Positions 29,775-38,082 of a stretch of 64,000 nucleotides of DNA are shown here, one piece after another. Origin of the DNA: Alphaproteobacteria bacterium (GTDB lineage Bacteria; Pseudomonadota; Alphaproteobacteria; Rhodobacterales; Rhodobacteraceae); contig JAUHWT010000007.1 of the NCBI GenBank assembly GCA_030427145.1, forward strand, positions 124,001 through 188,000, read 5' to 3'. Numbering within the stretch: the stretch's first letter is position 1; each line of letters begins with the position of its first letter. The notes beneath the pieces were generated by a model. It was not told where the DNA came from. It saw only the letters and a program-made list of their open reading frames with translations, and made no database searches. The translations under genes and the position numbers were made by a program.

Positions 29775-30449
29775 TCAAACCGCATTGCGGCAGGTCGGTT
29801 GCTTCCCGCTCAACACTCCGTTTTTCATTCTTAGCGTGCGCGTGGCGACCCTGCGGCGAAAATGCGGATCATGGCTGACCAGCACCATGGCCTGGGGCAG
29901 GGCAAGCAGTATTTCCGTTAGACGCCCGGCGTTTTCCTCGTCCAGCGCATTGGTGGGCTCATCGAGCAGCAGCACCTCCGGCTCCATCGCCAGCACCGTC
30001 GCCAGCGTGACCAAACGCTTTTCCCCACCCGACAGCCTGTGGGTCACCCGGTCGCGCAGATGCAGCAGCTCGAGCCTTGCCAGCGTCGCCTCGACGGTGC
30101 GCATCGCCACGGTCCGGCTCTGCCCGAGGTTCAGTGGGCCGAACGCCACATCCTCCGCCACGGTGGGGCAGAAAAGCTGATCGTCCGGATCCTGAAACAC
30201 CAGTCCCGCGCGCCGGCGCACATCATTGAAATCCGCGTCCACGGCCCGGCGCTCCCCGAAGGCGGTCACGCTTCCCGACTGGGGCATCAGGAGCCCCACC
30301 ATAACCTTCAGCAGTGTCGACTTGCCCGAGCCGTTATGCCCGGTGATGAAAACCCGCTCGCCAGCCTCCAAAGTGAAATCCACACTATCGAGCGCCGGCG
30401 GGCGTCCTGCATATCCAAACCGTATTCCGCGCAGTTCAAACAGCGCCAT
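29775..30449 (-). CDS. cbiO: Cobalt/nickel ECF transporter ATPase (CbiO/NikO)
   Basis: A 224-residue ABC ATPase with Walker A GHNGSGKST near residues 37-45, signature LSGGEKRLVTL near 138-148, Walker B VLLLDEP, and the H-loop LVSHD. It belongs to the CbiO branch that energises group I energy-coupling-factor metal uptake. Last gene of the leftward metal operon; its start overlaps the permease gene by 14 bp. It ends 13 bp from the convergent LpxQ-like gene. Confidence 0.9.
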   Translation of the reverse strand: MALFELRGIRFGYAGRPPALDSVDFTLEAGERVFITGHNGSGKSTLLKVMVGLLMPQSGSVTAFGERRAVDADFNDVRRRAGLVFQDPDDQLFCPTVAEDVAFGPLNLGQSRTVAMRTVEATLARLELLHLRDRVTHRLSGGEKRLVTLATVLAMEPEVLLLDEPTNALDEENAGRLTEILLALPQAMVLVSHDPHFRRRVATRTLRMKNGVLSGKQPTCRNAV

Positions 30450-31233
30450 GGAGAATATCCGCCACTATCAGCGCGCAGAGAACCGCCCCAAAACCAACAC
30501 CAAACACCACATCAGCCCGCGTCCATGAAACCGTGTTGAGCACCGGGATACGCCCGGTAAACCCCCTGCATTTCATCGCCCCCAGAATGCGTTCCGAACG
30601 CTCAACCGCCCGCACCAGCATCATTCCAATCAGGTAGCCAAAACTGCGCCAGGTATGCAGCCCGTTTTTCCGCGCCTGAAACCCGCGCGCCAGCATCGCC
30701 TGCCGAAGGCGCTGATACTCCTCGCGCAGCACCTCGATGTACCGCACGGTAAACATCATCAGATGCACCAGCCTCTCCGGCACCCTTAACCGGAACAGCG
30801 CATGTCCCACCGTCACCGGCTCGAGACTTCCGACCAGTGACATCAGTGCCAGAATGGCCGCGTTCGCCGTTAGACCGATTTCCACCGCCCGGTGGAACCC
30901 CTGCCAGCTTGCCTCAAAGCCCAGCACGGTAAACATTGTATCGCCCGGCATGGTGAACGGCATGAACACAAGAATAAAAATGATGAAACCGTCCATCGCG
31001 ATCATCCGCCGCAGGGTCGTGCGCATCGGCACCCGCGCCGAAAGCATCAGCAGCACCGCAACACCAAGGGCCGCCGCCAGAACCGGGATGTGCCGACACC
31101 CGACGACCACAACCGCAAACAGAACCGCAGCAATCACCCGTGTCCGTGGATCGAGCATGTTCAGGTCGGGCAGCCGGCGGACCCGGGGCAGAACGTCTTC
31201 TTCAGTCGCCGCAATGGACAGTATCGGATTCAT
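30436..31233 (-). CDS. cbiQ: Cobalt/nickel ECF transporter permease (CbiQ/NikQ)
   Basis: A 265-residue membrane protein with about five hydrophobic segments, the T-component of the uptake system. The two coupling-helix motifs with Ala-Arg-Gly are present: MLARGFQAR near residues 185-193 and a second AMKCRGF near 219-225. It begins 4 bp inside the preceding gene and overlaps the ATPase gene, so production is coupled. Confidence 0.9.
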   Translation of the reverse strand: MNPILSIAATEEDVLPRVRRLPDLNMLDPRTRVIAAVLFAVVVVGCRHIPVLAAALGVAVLLMLSARVPMRTTLRRMIAMDGFIIFILVFMPFTMPGDTMFTVLGFEASWQGFHRAVEIGLTANAAILALMSLVGSLEPVTVGHALFRLRVPERLVHLMMFTVRYIEVLREEYQRLRQAMLARGFQARKNGLHTWRSFGYLIGMMLVRAVERSERILGAMKCRGFTGRIPVLNTVSWTRADVVFGVGFGAVLCALIVADILHGAV

Positions 31234-31802
31234 GTTTCCTCCTCCTGCCGTCCCTGGCGCCGGGCCATGAAATAAAAGCCCACTCCGAACAGCCCGAAGA
31301 TATAGCCGATGCCACCGAGAATGTTTTGAAAGTCGTTCTTTTCCCTGTAGGCCGCGATTTCCTGCCGCAACGGCCGCAGTTCGTCGCGGATCATTGTTGC
31401 AATCTCGGCCTTCATCTCGGGCGGCAGGGTGGTCGTCACTACCGAACCGGTCCGGCCCGCCGTTGGAGCCACGGGCGCTTCCCCGTCATCCGACAGTTCG
31501 CTCCCCTCCATCACGGCCTCAGCCGCATGCCCCGCGCCCAGGTTGGCGCGAAACACATGGGTCATGTCGCCGACCGGTTCGAAAACGAAAAAGCCGTCCT
31601 CATCCGTGACCGTTTGTCCGAGCGGGTTACCGCTGGTATCCAGAACCTCAACAATCTGGTTTGCGGCAACCGCACCGTTGGAGAAGCCAATCTCGCCCTC
31701 AATCATGTCACCGGCCATGAACACCGAGGCAATGACCTTGTGCGCGGAGGCTGGTGTCACCCCAACGAGCATCAGCCCAAGTACGACGGCAACGACCCGC
31801 AT
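31230..31802 (-). CDS. nikL: NikL-like periplasmic/membrane accessory subunit
   Basis: A 190-residue protein: signal peptide (residues 1-20, cleavage after ASA leaving an N-terminal His), a carboxypeptidase-regulatory-like beta domain with TDEDGFFVF near 66-74, a polar helical linker, and a C-terminal transmembrane helix (about residues 161-180) with a basic/acid tail. This is the layout of NikL, the subunit that replaces CbiN in NikKMLQO systems. The start follows from the TGATG overlap with the upstream cbiM stop; the frame open to 32453 is a shadow of cbiM. Confidence 0.72.
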   Translation of the reverse strand: MRVVAVVLGLMLVGVTPASAHKVIASVFMAGDMIEGEIGFSNGAVAANQIVEVLDTSGNPLGQTVTDEDGFFVFEPVGDMTHVFRANLGAGHAAEAVMEGSELSDDGEAPVAPTAGRTGSVVTTTLPPEMKAEIATMIRDELRPLRQEIAAYREKNDFQNILGGIGYIFGLFGVGFYFMARRQGRQEEET

Positions 31803-32425
31803 CACCGTGCTTCCCCCATCACCGGTGCCACATCCAAAAGCTCCGGTTTGACCAGACGCGTCAGGTGAACCGCCGCCGCCGTCAGACCCGCCTCGATCAC
31901 CATCACCGGGATATGGGCAAAGAACACGAACTTTGCCGCCGGATAAAACTCCTCTCCGGACAGGGCCAGCGACGCCGCGACCATGATCGTTGTAAGCGCG
32001 ATGGACAAACCGCCCGCCAGAGCGCCCCACAGCGCGGCAATGCGCGCATCCGATGAGCGCACACCCCCGCGGCAGAGATACCATGCCGCTACGGCGGGCA
32101 GGGCAATGTTGACCGTATTGATCCCAAGCACCGTAAGCCCGCCAAAGCCGAAAAACACCGCCTGAAGCAAAAGCCCGACAAACAGCGCAGGCACCGCCGC
32201 CCAGCCCAGCACAATCCCGGCCAGACCGTTCATGATCAGATGAACCGAGGACGGCCCAATCGGCACATGGATCAGCGAGGCCACAAAGAAACTCGCCGAC
32301 AGAACCCCAGCCACCGGGATCTTTTCCATGGGCATATGGCGCAGACCCATGGCGATGCCACCCACCGCGAGGACGGCGCCACCGGCGACGACACTGTTCG
32401 CGAGGGCGCCATCCACAATATGCAT
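31802..32425 (-). CDS. cbiM: Metal-specific membrane component CbiM/NikM
   Basis: A 207-residue membrane protein that begins MHIVDG, the N-terminal segment whose His2 coordinates the metal in CbiM/NikM. Six to seven hydrophobic segments and IHVPIGPSSVHLIMNGLAG near residues 52-70 (conserved metal-site His) are seen. Cobalt versus nickel cannot be told from the sequence alone; the cobalamin riboswitch upstream of the operon argues for cobalt. TGATG overlap with genes on both sides. Confidence 0.9.
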   Translation of the reverse strand: MHIVDGALANSVVAGGAVLAVGGIAMGLRHMPMEKIPVAGVLSASFFVASLIHVPIGPSSVHLIMNGLAGIVLGWAAVPALFVGLLLQAVFFGFGGLTVLGINTVNIALPAVAAWYLCRGGVRSSDARIAALWGALAGGLSIALTTIMVAASLALSGEEFYPAAKFVFFAHIPVMVIEAGLTAAAVHLTRLVKPELLDVAPVMGEAR

Positions 32426-33231
32426 CAGGGCTGCTCCGCCAGATCCCAGGCACGAACCCAGATCACCGCATCCTGGCTCAGCTCCTTGCCTTCATGCTCG
32501 GTATCCGGTCCCGACCCAAGGGCCACAAATCCCCAGAAACCAGCCTTCGGAATGCCGAAGCTGAAATACCCGTTCGCATCCGTCAGGGCCACGATACTGC
32601 CGCCGGGCAGGGGGGCTGCGGTGGCCGGACGCGGTGCACCGGCGTCCATATCAGGTTCCGCGGCCATAAACTCGACCTCGATCTCCGCCCCGGCGACCGG
32701 TTCTCCCCCGGACACCACCTGGCCCGAAAATGTCGACCCGGCGAGCACGTTGTAGGGTTTGCTCAGGGGAAGGATTTCCGTGGCAAGACCCACCGGCGCA
32801 TCCCAGTCGGTGGGAACCGTGTTTCTGTTCAGATAGGACTTGGTGAGCTGCTGGATATAGATGTCCTCGCTCTCCTCGTAATAGGGCTGAGGCACCGTCA
32901 CCAGCACGTAGTCCCCCGAACGTTTCACGGGCACCGACCCGTTCCACGCCTTCGCGGAATTCTCCTTCCCGGTGAACTCGAATTCGGACAGGCTGTTCAT
33001 CAGATCGGTTTTTTCCCCGCGATGGATCACAAAAAATTCCTGTGGCTTTTCCATGTCCATGACATGGCCGTTTTCAAACGGGTGCCAGAAAATCAGTTTT
33101 AGCGGCACATCGCCGGGACGCTCGATCAGGGTGTCCGGAGAATAAATCAACTGGAAATGGGCCGCTACGGGCGGCGCAGCCCCCAAAAGGCTCAAGGTAA
33201 CCGCGCAGGCAACGCCGGTATTATCAAACAT
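32425..33231 (-). CDS. nikK: NikK-like periplasmic protein (DUF4198)
   Basis: A 268-residue exported protein: signal peptide ending PPVAA followed by an N-terminal His (AHF), then a DUF4198-like all-beta fold with HPFENGHVMDM near residues 51-61 and a distal regulatory-like domain containing ALTDANGYFSFG near 217-228. This matches NikK, the periplasmic companion of NikM/NikL. GGAG about 8 bases upstream sets the start at 33231; the frame continues upstream to 33276. First gene after the cobalamin riboswitch. Confidence 0.75.
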   Translation of the reverse strand: MFDNTGVACAVTLSLLGAAPPVAAHFQLIYSPDTLIERPGDVPLKLIFWHPFENGHVMDMEKPQEFFVIHRGEKTDLMNSLSEFEFTGKENSAKAWNGSVPVKRSGDYVLVTVPQPYYEESEDIYIQQLTKSYLNRNTVPTDWDAPVGLATEILPLSKPYNVLAGSTFSGQVVSGGEPVAGAEIEVEFMAAEPDMDAGAPRPATAAPLPGGSIVALTDANGYFSFGIPKAGFWGFVALGSGPDTEHEGKELSQDAVIWVRAWDLAEQP

Positions 33232-33379
33232 CGGTCTACTCCATTGCGTTCCTCCCCGGAACGCGATGCAAGGCATTTGAATGTCGGGAGTAAAATGGTC
33301 CGCAAAGGGTCCGGCCCTCTCCGAACCAGACGCTCACCCCGGCATCCGGTGGAAACAGGCCGTCCGGGTCACCCCAAAA

Positions 33380-33580
33380 CAGGCCCATGCACCGGCAGGT
33401 CTCCTGACTCGTGGGTCACGGGCTTTGGACCGGCCTTCCCAGGGAAATCCCCAGTGGCACTGTTGGTCCCGCCTACCACTCACAGTTGCGGGGGCAGTCA
33501 CGGATTTGGCCCCTCTTGGGTCGTCCTCACCGTGTTCCCTTTTCATCCCGGACGCTTGACCGCCACGGGAACCGAAGCAG
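33380..33580 (-). promoter_or_regulatory. Cobalamin (AdoCbl) riboswitch upstream of the metal uptake operon
   Basis: On the minus strand the order of conserved blocks is right: AAAAGGGAACACGGTGAG (33530-33547), GACTGCCCCCGCAACTGTGAG (from about 33500 to 33480, split), GCCACTG, GGGAAGG, then the B12 box AGTCAGGAGACCTGCC (33394-33409). It ends about 150 bases before the nikK start, so it controls that operon. High effector should lower expression. Confidence 0.93.
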
Positions 33581-33871
33581 GGTATTGATGGCAGTCACGC
33601 AGTGGTGTTGTCAATGCGGTATCGCCGCCAAGCTATGGGCCGCATCGGTGTCATGATTAACGCCGCCAGATATCGCATTCGGCGCCTTTTGAGTATCTTA
33701 CGGCGACCTGGGCCGAGCGCCGGGCTCCCCGGTTAACCCTCCCGTTACGCCCAACCCGTTGGCTTAATCTCCCGGAAAGGTTTGTGCCCGCTTTTGGCAC
33801 ATCAAACGCGCGGTGGGCGCATAGGGAAAAGCCGGTGGCGAGCTTCCGGCTTCGGATCAAGGGGCAACTAC
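33578..33871 (+). promoter_or_regulatory. Divergent intergenic region before the RTX gene
   Basis: No gene seen. It must hold the promoter of the leftward riboswitch operon and of the rightward RTX gene. Two inverted repeats lie just upstream of the RTX start: TGTGCC/GGCACA (33783-33788 with 33796-33801) and AAGCCGG/CCGGCTT (33829-33835 with 33846-33852). The second is in the likely leader, just before the AAGGGG ribosome-binding site. Confidence 0.45.
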
Positions 33872-34834
33872 ATGACCATCAACACGCAGTACGACGATGA
33901 AATCCGGTTTGGGTTTGAGGAAGACACGTATGATCCGGAACAGCGCCGCGAAGCTGTCGCGATGTTTATGGAGGCCGCCGCTGATCATGCGGAAGATCAC
34001 GGGGAAGAAGAACTCGAACACGCTGAGGACGACGCTGACAAAGCGGAAGACGACCTCGACGATGCCGAGGACGCTCATGAGGATGCCGCAGACCACGACG
34101 CGGACGAAGATGAGGACGCTGACGATCGTGACGAGGATGAAATAAAGGACAAAGACGACGATCACGATCATGACGACGATGAGGAAGACCATGATCATGA
34201 TGACGAAGACGATCATGAGGATGACGAAAAAGAAGACGACGAAGATGCCGATGACGACAAGGATGACGATGAGGATGACGACGACGGCCTGAACGAGAAG
34301 GGCGACCGGGGCGACGATGACATGGATGGCGGCGACGGCGACGATGTCTTCCACGGACGCCGGGGCGACGACAAAATGGACGGGGCCGATGGCGACGACC
34401 ATATGAGTGGCGGTCGGGGTCATGACAATCTGTCCGGCGACAGGGGGCACGACCACCTCGACGGCGGTGCCGGCCGGGACAAGCTTTTCGGTGGACGCGG
34501 TCACGACAGCCTCGACGGCGGCGACGGTCGGGACAAGCTTAACGGCGGTAAGGGCTCCGACTACCTCGATGGCGGCGCCGGCAAGGACAAAATGATCGGT
34601 GGAAAAGGCGATGACGAACTCTGGGGCGGTGACGGCGCCGACCTGTTCCGCTTCAAGGGGAAGTTTGGCGATGACGTCGTTGCCGACTTTGAGATCGGCG
34701 AAGACCGTCTGAAAATTTCCGGCGGAAAGAATTGGTCGGTCGAGGAAACGGAGGACGGTGTGCTCATCGAGTTCAAACACGGCTCCATCGAGTTCCACGG
34801 TCTCGATATCGACCAGATCGACGACCTGCTCTAG
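33872..34834 (+). CDS. RTX calcium-binding protein with long Asp/Glu/His domain
   Basis: A 320-residue protein in three parts. Residues 1-35 are ordinary. Residues 36-150 are almost entirely Asp, Glu and His with scattered Lys and Ala. Residues 150-258 hold about ten GGxGxD-type RTX nonapeptides that bind Ca2+. Residues 258-320 form a serralysin-like C-terminal beta cap (DLFRFKGKFGDDVVADFEIG), the usual type I secretion region. No signal peptide; secretion by a type I exporter is expected but none is encoded here. Start from AAGGGG spaced 7 bases. Function unknown; metal or calcium binding is likely. The reverse-strand frame over it is a low-complexity shadow. Confidence 0.8.
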   Translation: MTINTQYDDEIRFGFEEDTYDPEQRREAVAMFMEAAADHAEDHGEEELEHAEDDADKAEDDLDDAEDAHEDAADHDADEDEDADDRDEDEIKDKDDDHDHDDDEEDHDHDDEDDHEDDEKEDDEDADDDKDDDEDDDDGLNEKGDRGDDDMDGGDGDDVFHGRRGDDKMDGADGDDHMSGGRGHDNLSGDRGHDHLDGGAGRDKLFGGRGHDSLDGGDGRDKLNGGKGSDYLDGGAGKDKMIGGKGDDELWGGDGADLFRFKGKFGDDVVADFEIGEDRLKISGGKNWSVEETEDGVLIEFKHGSIEFHGLDIDQIDDLL

Positions 34835-34866
34835 GCAGTCACCGTTCCAACCGACGGTGACGACAG

Positions 34867-34900
34867 GGCCCGGCCATGGCTTTCCATGCGCCGGGCCTTT
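34867..34900 (+). terminator. Probable terminator after the RTX gene
   Basis: A hairpin with outer 7-bp GC stem GGCCCGG/CCGGGCC (34867-34873 with 34891-34897) and an inner CATGG/CCATG stem, followed by only three T residues. Position 33 bp past the stop suits a terminator, though the U-run is short. Confidence 0.6.
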
Positions 34901-35131
34901 AACGTTCCGCGCATCTCAATCGCTCAAACGCATCACTTGCCCCGCACCGCCCGCACTGCTAACAGCAAAATGTGACGATGCCGGGAGGCTGAAAGGGAGT
35001 TGCCCCGACACCGACCCAATCAGGGGGTGAAGGGCGACATCGTTGATGCGGGAAACCGCCCCCGAAATGCTGCCATGCCGTCAGACAGGGCTGGGCCGTA
35101 CGCGGCTCCGTGAACCGGGGAGAGATGGGTT
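34901..35131 (+). promoter_or_regulatory. Leader region of the cbiX operon, possibly structured
   Basis: No gene. No cobalamin riboswitch box is present here, unlike upstream of nikK and cobW. There is a possible long-range stem ACGATGxCG / CGxCATCGT (34975-34983 with 35035-35043, one mismatch) enclosing GC-rich arms (CCCC 35003-35006 and a GGGGG run near 35022-35026), then a GCGGGAAACCGC hairpin near 35048-35059. No known RNA family was recognised. GGGGAGAG precedes the cbiX start. Confidence 0.4.
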
Positions 35132-36238
35132 ATGGGAAAAATCGGTGTGATGCTGTGTGGACACGGCTCGCGGAGTGAGGACGCCGTGCGCGAGTTTTCC
35201 GTGCTGGCCGAAAAACTCCCCGCGATGCTGCCGCCCGAATGGCCGGTTGACTATGGCTATCTCGAATTCGCGAACCCCGTAATCCGAAAGGGCCTCGACA
35301 ACCTGCGCGAGGCCGGCTGCGACCGCATTCTCGCCGTGCCCGGTATGCTCTTCGCCGCCATGCACGCCAAGAACGACATCCCGTCGGTCCTGCGTGAATA
35401 TGCCACCAAACACGGCATCCAGGTCGATTACGGTCGGGAACTTGGTGTCAACGCCAACATGATCGCCGCCGCCTCCGAGCGTATTCAGGAGGCTGTCGAC
35501 CGCGCCAACGCGGAACTTGGCGAACTGCACGTGTCCCAGACCTGTCTCGTGGTGATCGGCCGCGGTGCATCCGACCCCGACGCCAACTCGAATGTCTCCA
35601 AGATCGCCCGCATGCTCTGGGAAGGCATGGGCTTCGGCTGGTGCGAGGTCGGCTATTCCGGTGTGACCTTCCCCCTCGTTGAGCCCTGCCTCGAACAGGT
35701 CGCAAAACTCGGCTACAAACGCGTCATCGTTTTCCCGTATTTCCTCTTCACCGGCATCCTGATCGACCGCATTTACGGCTTCACCGACATGGTGGCCGAG
35801 GCCCATCCCGAAACCCAGTGGGTCAAGGCCGGATACCTCAACGATCATCCGAAAGTGCTCGCGACCTTTGCTGAGCGCGTCACCGAAATCCTTGAGGGCA
35901 ACACGGCCATGAACTGCGGCCTGTGCAAATACCGCACCCAGGTTCTCGGGTTCGAATCTGAGGTTGGCATGGCCCAGGAAAGCCATCACCATCATGTCGA
36001 GGGGCAGGGCGCCCAGGCTCCCGGCTCCAATGTGGCCGACTGCACCAAATGCGATGATTTCTGCACTGGGGCCTGCCGCCTCGACATGGACCACCACCAT
36101 CATCATCACCATGATCACGACCATCATCACGGTCACGATCATCACCACCATCACGATCACGCGCATCCGCCTTACCCTCATGCCGATCATCCCATGGGGC
36201 CGGAAAGCGTTCGCAAACACCTCAAGCCGGAGCACTGA
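35132..36238 (+). CDS. cbiX: Sirohydrochlorin cobaltochelatase CbiX (long form)
   Basis: A 368-residue chelatase inserting Co2+ into sirohydrochlorin, the cobalt-early step. The first half opens with the chelatase motif GVMLCGHGSRSEDAV (catalytic His near residue 10); a second chelatase-like half follows. Cysteine pairs NCGLC near 260-264 and CTKCDDFCTGAC near 305-316 suggest an Fe-S cluster as known for long CbiX. The C-terminus from about residue 320 has a dense His/Asp stretch, probably a cobalt store or delivery arm. First gene of the rightward operon to cobM. Confidence 0.92.
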   Translation: MGKIGVMLCGHGSRSEDAVREFSVLAEKLPAMLPPEWPVDYGYLEFANPVIRKGLDNLREAGCDRILAVPGMLFAAMHAKNDIPSVLREYATKHGIQVDYGRELGVNANMIAAASERIQEAVDRANAELGELHVSQTCLVVIGRGASDPDANSNVSKIARMLWEGMGFGWCEVGYSGVTFPLVEPCLEQVAKLGYKRVIVFPYFLFTGILIDRIYGFTDMVAEAHPETQWVKAGYLNDHPKVLATFAERVTEILEGNTAMNCGLCKYRTQVLGFESEVGMAQESHHHHVEGQGAQAPGSNVADCTKCDDFCTGACRLDMDHHHHHHHDHDHHHGHDHHHHHDHAHPPYPHADHPMGPESVRKHLKPEH

Positions 36239-36244
36239 CCCGCC

Positions 36245-36892
36245 GTGTCGCCTTTCCCGCCATATGAGCGCGACCCGGCGCGGATTTATGAGGCGAGTTT
36301 CCGCATCATTGAGGCCGAGACCAATTTTTCCGAGCTTCCCCCGGGGCTGCGCCCGCTGGCTACGCGCCTGATCCATTCCTGTGGCATGGTGGACATTGTC
36401 CATGACCTGCGTTTTGGCGGCGATCCCCTGGCCGCGGGCCGCGCGGCGATATCCGCCCGCAAACCCATCCTGTGTGACGCCGAGATGGTCGCGCGCGGCA
36501 TCATAACCCGCGCATTGCCCGACGGTTTGGCTCCAACCGTCACCCTCAACGATACCTCCGTGCCCGATATTGCCAGGCGCCTCGGCACCACCCGGTCCGC
36601 CGCCGCCGTGGAACTTTGGCGCGACCATATTGAGGGGGCAATCGTCGTCATCGGCAACGCTCCCACAGCCCTGTTTCACCTGCTTGAACGCCTGGGCCAG
36701 GACTGGCCGAAACCCGCCCTGATCCTGGGGTTTCCGGTAGGCTTTGTTGGCGCTGCGGAAAGCAAGGATGCGCTCGCCCGGTATCGCCACGACGTTCCGT
36801 TCCTGACACTTCTTGGCCGACGCGGTGGGTCCGCCATGGCGGCTGCGGCGGTTAACGCACTGACCCTTGGGCTGAAGGGCGACGGTACGTGA
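36245..36892 (+). CDS. cobH: Precorrin-8X methylmutase (CobH/CbiC)
   Basis: A 215-residue enzyme moving the C11 methyl to C12 to give (hydrogeno)cobyrinic acid. RIYEASFRIIEAE near residues 13-25, the RLIHSCGMVD segment near 40-49 containing the catalytic His, and GFPVGFVGAAESK near 161-173 are family marks. GTG start 6 bp after the cbiX stop; its end overlaps cobL by 4 bp. Confidence 0.93.
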   Translation: MSPFPPYERDPARIYEASFRIIEAETNFSELPPGLRPLATRLIHSCGMVDIVHDLRFGGDPLAAGRAAISARKPILCDAEMVARGIITRALPDGLAPTVTLNDTSVPDIARRLGTTRSAAAVELWRDHIEGAIVVIGNAPTALFHLLERLGQDWPKPALILGFPVGFVGAAESKDALARYRHDVPFLTLLGRRGGSAMAAAAVNALTLGLKGDGT

Positions 36893-38082
36893 CCGCCTGG
36901 CTCGACATTATTGGCATCGGTGAGGACGGTCTGGACGGTCTGCATCCGGCCACGCTCACCCGCCTGCAAACCGCCGAGGTCATCATCGGCGGCGCCCGTC
37001 ACCACGACCTCACCGAAGGCTTCAGCGCCGAACGCATCAAATGGCCGTCTCCCTTCCGCGCCCTGGTCGACGAGATCAAATCCTGGCGCGGCCGCCGCGT
37101 CTGCGTACTTGTCACCGGCGACCCGCTCTGGTTTTCCGCCGGCGCAATAATTGGACGCGCGCTGGAGCCCGGCGAGGTCACGTTCCATCCGCAGATCTCC
37201 GCGTTCCAGTTCGCTGCCGCCCGCATGGGCTGGAGCCTTGCGGATCTTGAGACCGTCACCGTCCACGGCCGCCCCGCCGAGCAGGTGCTTGCGGGCTTCT
37301 ACCCAAACGCCCGTCTGCTGATCCTCACCCGCGACGGCGACACGCCTGCGGAGATCGCCAAACTCCTCACGGATAACGGCTTCGGCCCCAGCCGCATGAC
37401 GGTCCTCGGCGCGCTGGGCGGGCCAAATGAGACCCGCATCGACGGTATTGCCGCCACCTGGGACGCCATATCGCCGGATTTCCACACCCTTGCGGTGGAA
37501 TGCATTGCCGAGCCGGGGGCGCGAATACTGCCCCTGACCGGACTGCCAGATGACGCCTTCGAGCATGACGGCCGCATGACCAAGCGCGAGGTTCGCGCCA
37601 TCACGCTCGCCTCTCTCGACCCCAGACGCGGCGGCATGCTCTGGGACATTGGCTGCGGCTGCGGTTCGGTGGCTGTCGAATGGATGCGCGCCGGTCGCGA
37701 CGCCCGCGCCATCGGCCTTGAGCCCCGCGCCGACCGCCGCGCCATGGCCGCCACCAACGCAACCCGCCTCGGCGCCCCCGCGCTGGAACTCATCGACGTC
37801 ACGGCTCCGGATGGCCTTGCCGATCTGCCTGTACCCGATGCCATTTTTATCGGCGGTGGCCTCACCGCGGAAACGGTCGACATCGCACTCAACGCGCTTT
37901 CCCCCGGAGGCCGCCTCGTTGCCAACGCCGTAACGCTCGAATCCGAGACCATCCTCATGGACCTCCACGCCCGCCACGGCGGCGAACTCTCCCGCATCGC
38001 CGTCTCCCGCGCAAAACCCGTGGGTGGCTATCGTGGCTGGCGTCCCATGATGCCCGTCACGCAATGGGTGAAAACCGTATGA
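36889..38082 (+). CDS. cobL: Precorrin-6Y C5,15-methyltransferase, decarboxylating (CobL / CbiE-CbiT fusion)
   Basis: A 397-residue fusion. The N-terminal CbiE-type tetrapyrrole methylase (IIGIGEDGLDGL near residues 5-16) methylates C5; the C-terminal CbiT-type domain with SAM site DIGCGCGSVAVEW near 252-264 methylates C15 and decarboxylates C12 acetate. GTG start overlapping the cobH stop; ATGA overlap with cobI at the end. Confidence 0.93.
   Translation: MTAWLDIIGIGEDGLDGLHPATLTRLQTAEVIIGGARHHDLTEGFSAERIKWPSPFRALVDEIKSWRGRRVCVLVTGDPLWFSAGAIIGRALEPGEVTFHPQISAFQFAAARMGWSLADLETVTVHGRPAEQVLAGFYPNARLLILTRDGDTPAEIAKLLTDNGFGPSRMTVLGALGGPNETRIDGIAATWDAISPDFHTLAVECIAEPGARILPLTGLPDDAFEHDGRMTKREVRAITLASLDPRRGGMLWDIGCGCGSVAVEWMRAGRDARAIGLEPRADRRAMAATNATRLGAPALELIDVTAPDGLADLPVPDAIFIGGGLTAETVDIALNALSPGGRLVANAVTLESETILMDLHARHGGELSRIAVSRAKPVGGYRGWRPMMPVTQWVKTV

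Noticed and set aside
33857..34798. 313-codon reverse-strand open frame with many hydrophobic residues over the RTX gene
   Set aside because: It is the complement of Asp/Glu/His codons (GAY, GAR and CAY give Val, Ile, Phe and Met on the other strand); no Shine-Dalgarno and implausible low complexity.
34975..35131. Third cobalamin riboswitch before cbiX
   Set aside because: The B12 box and the CCCCCGCAACTGT core are absent, so only an unassigned structure is reported.
35081..36790. 569-codon reverse-strand open frame with a Met/Val-rich stretch
   Set aside because: Shadow of cbiX and cobH; the Met/Val-rich stretch is the complement of the His-rich tail of CbiX.
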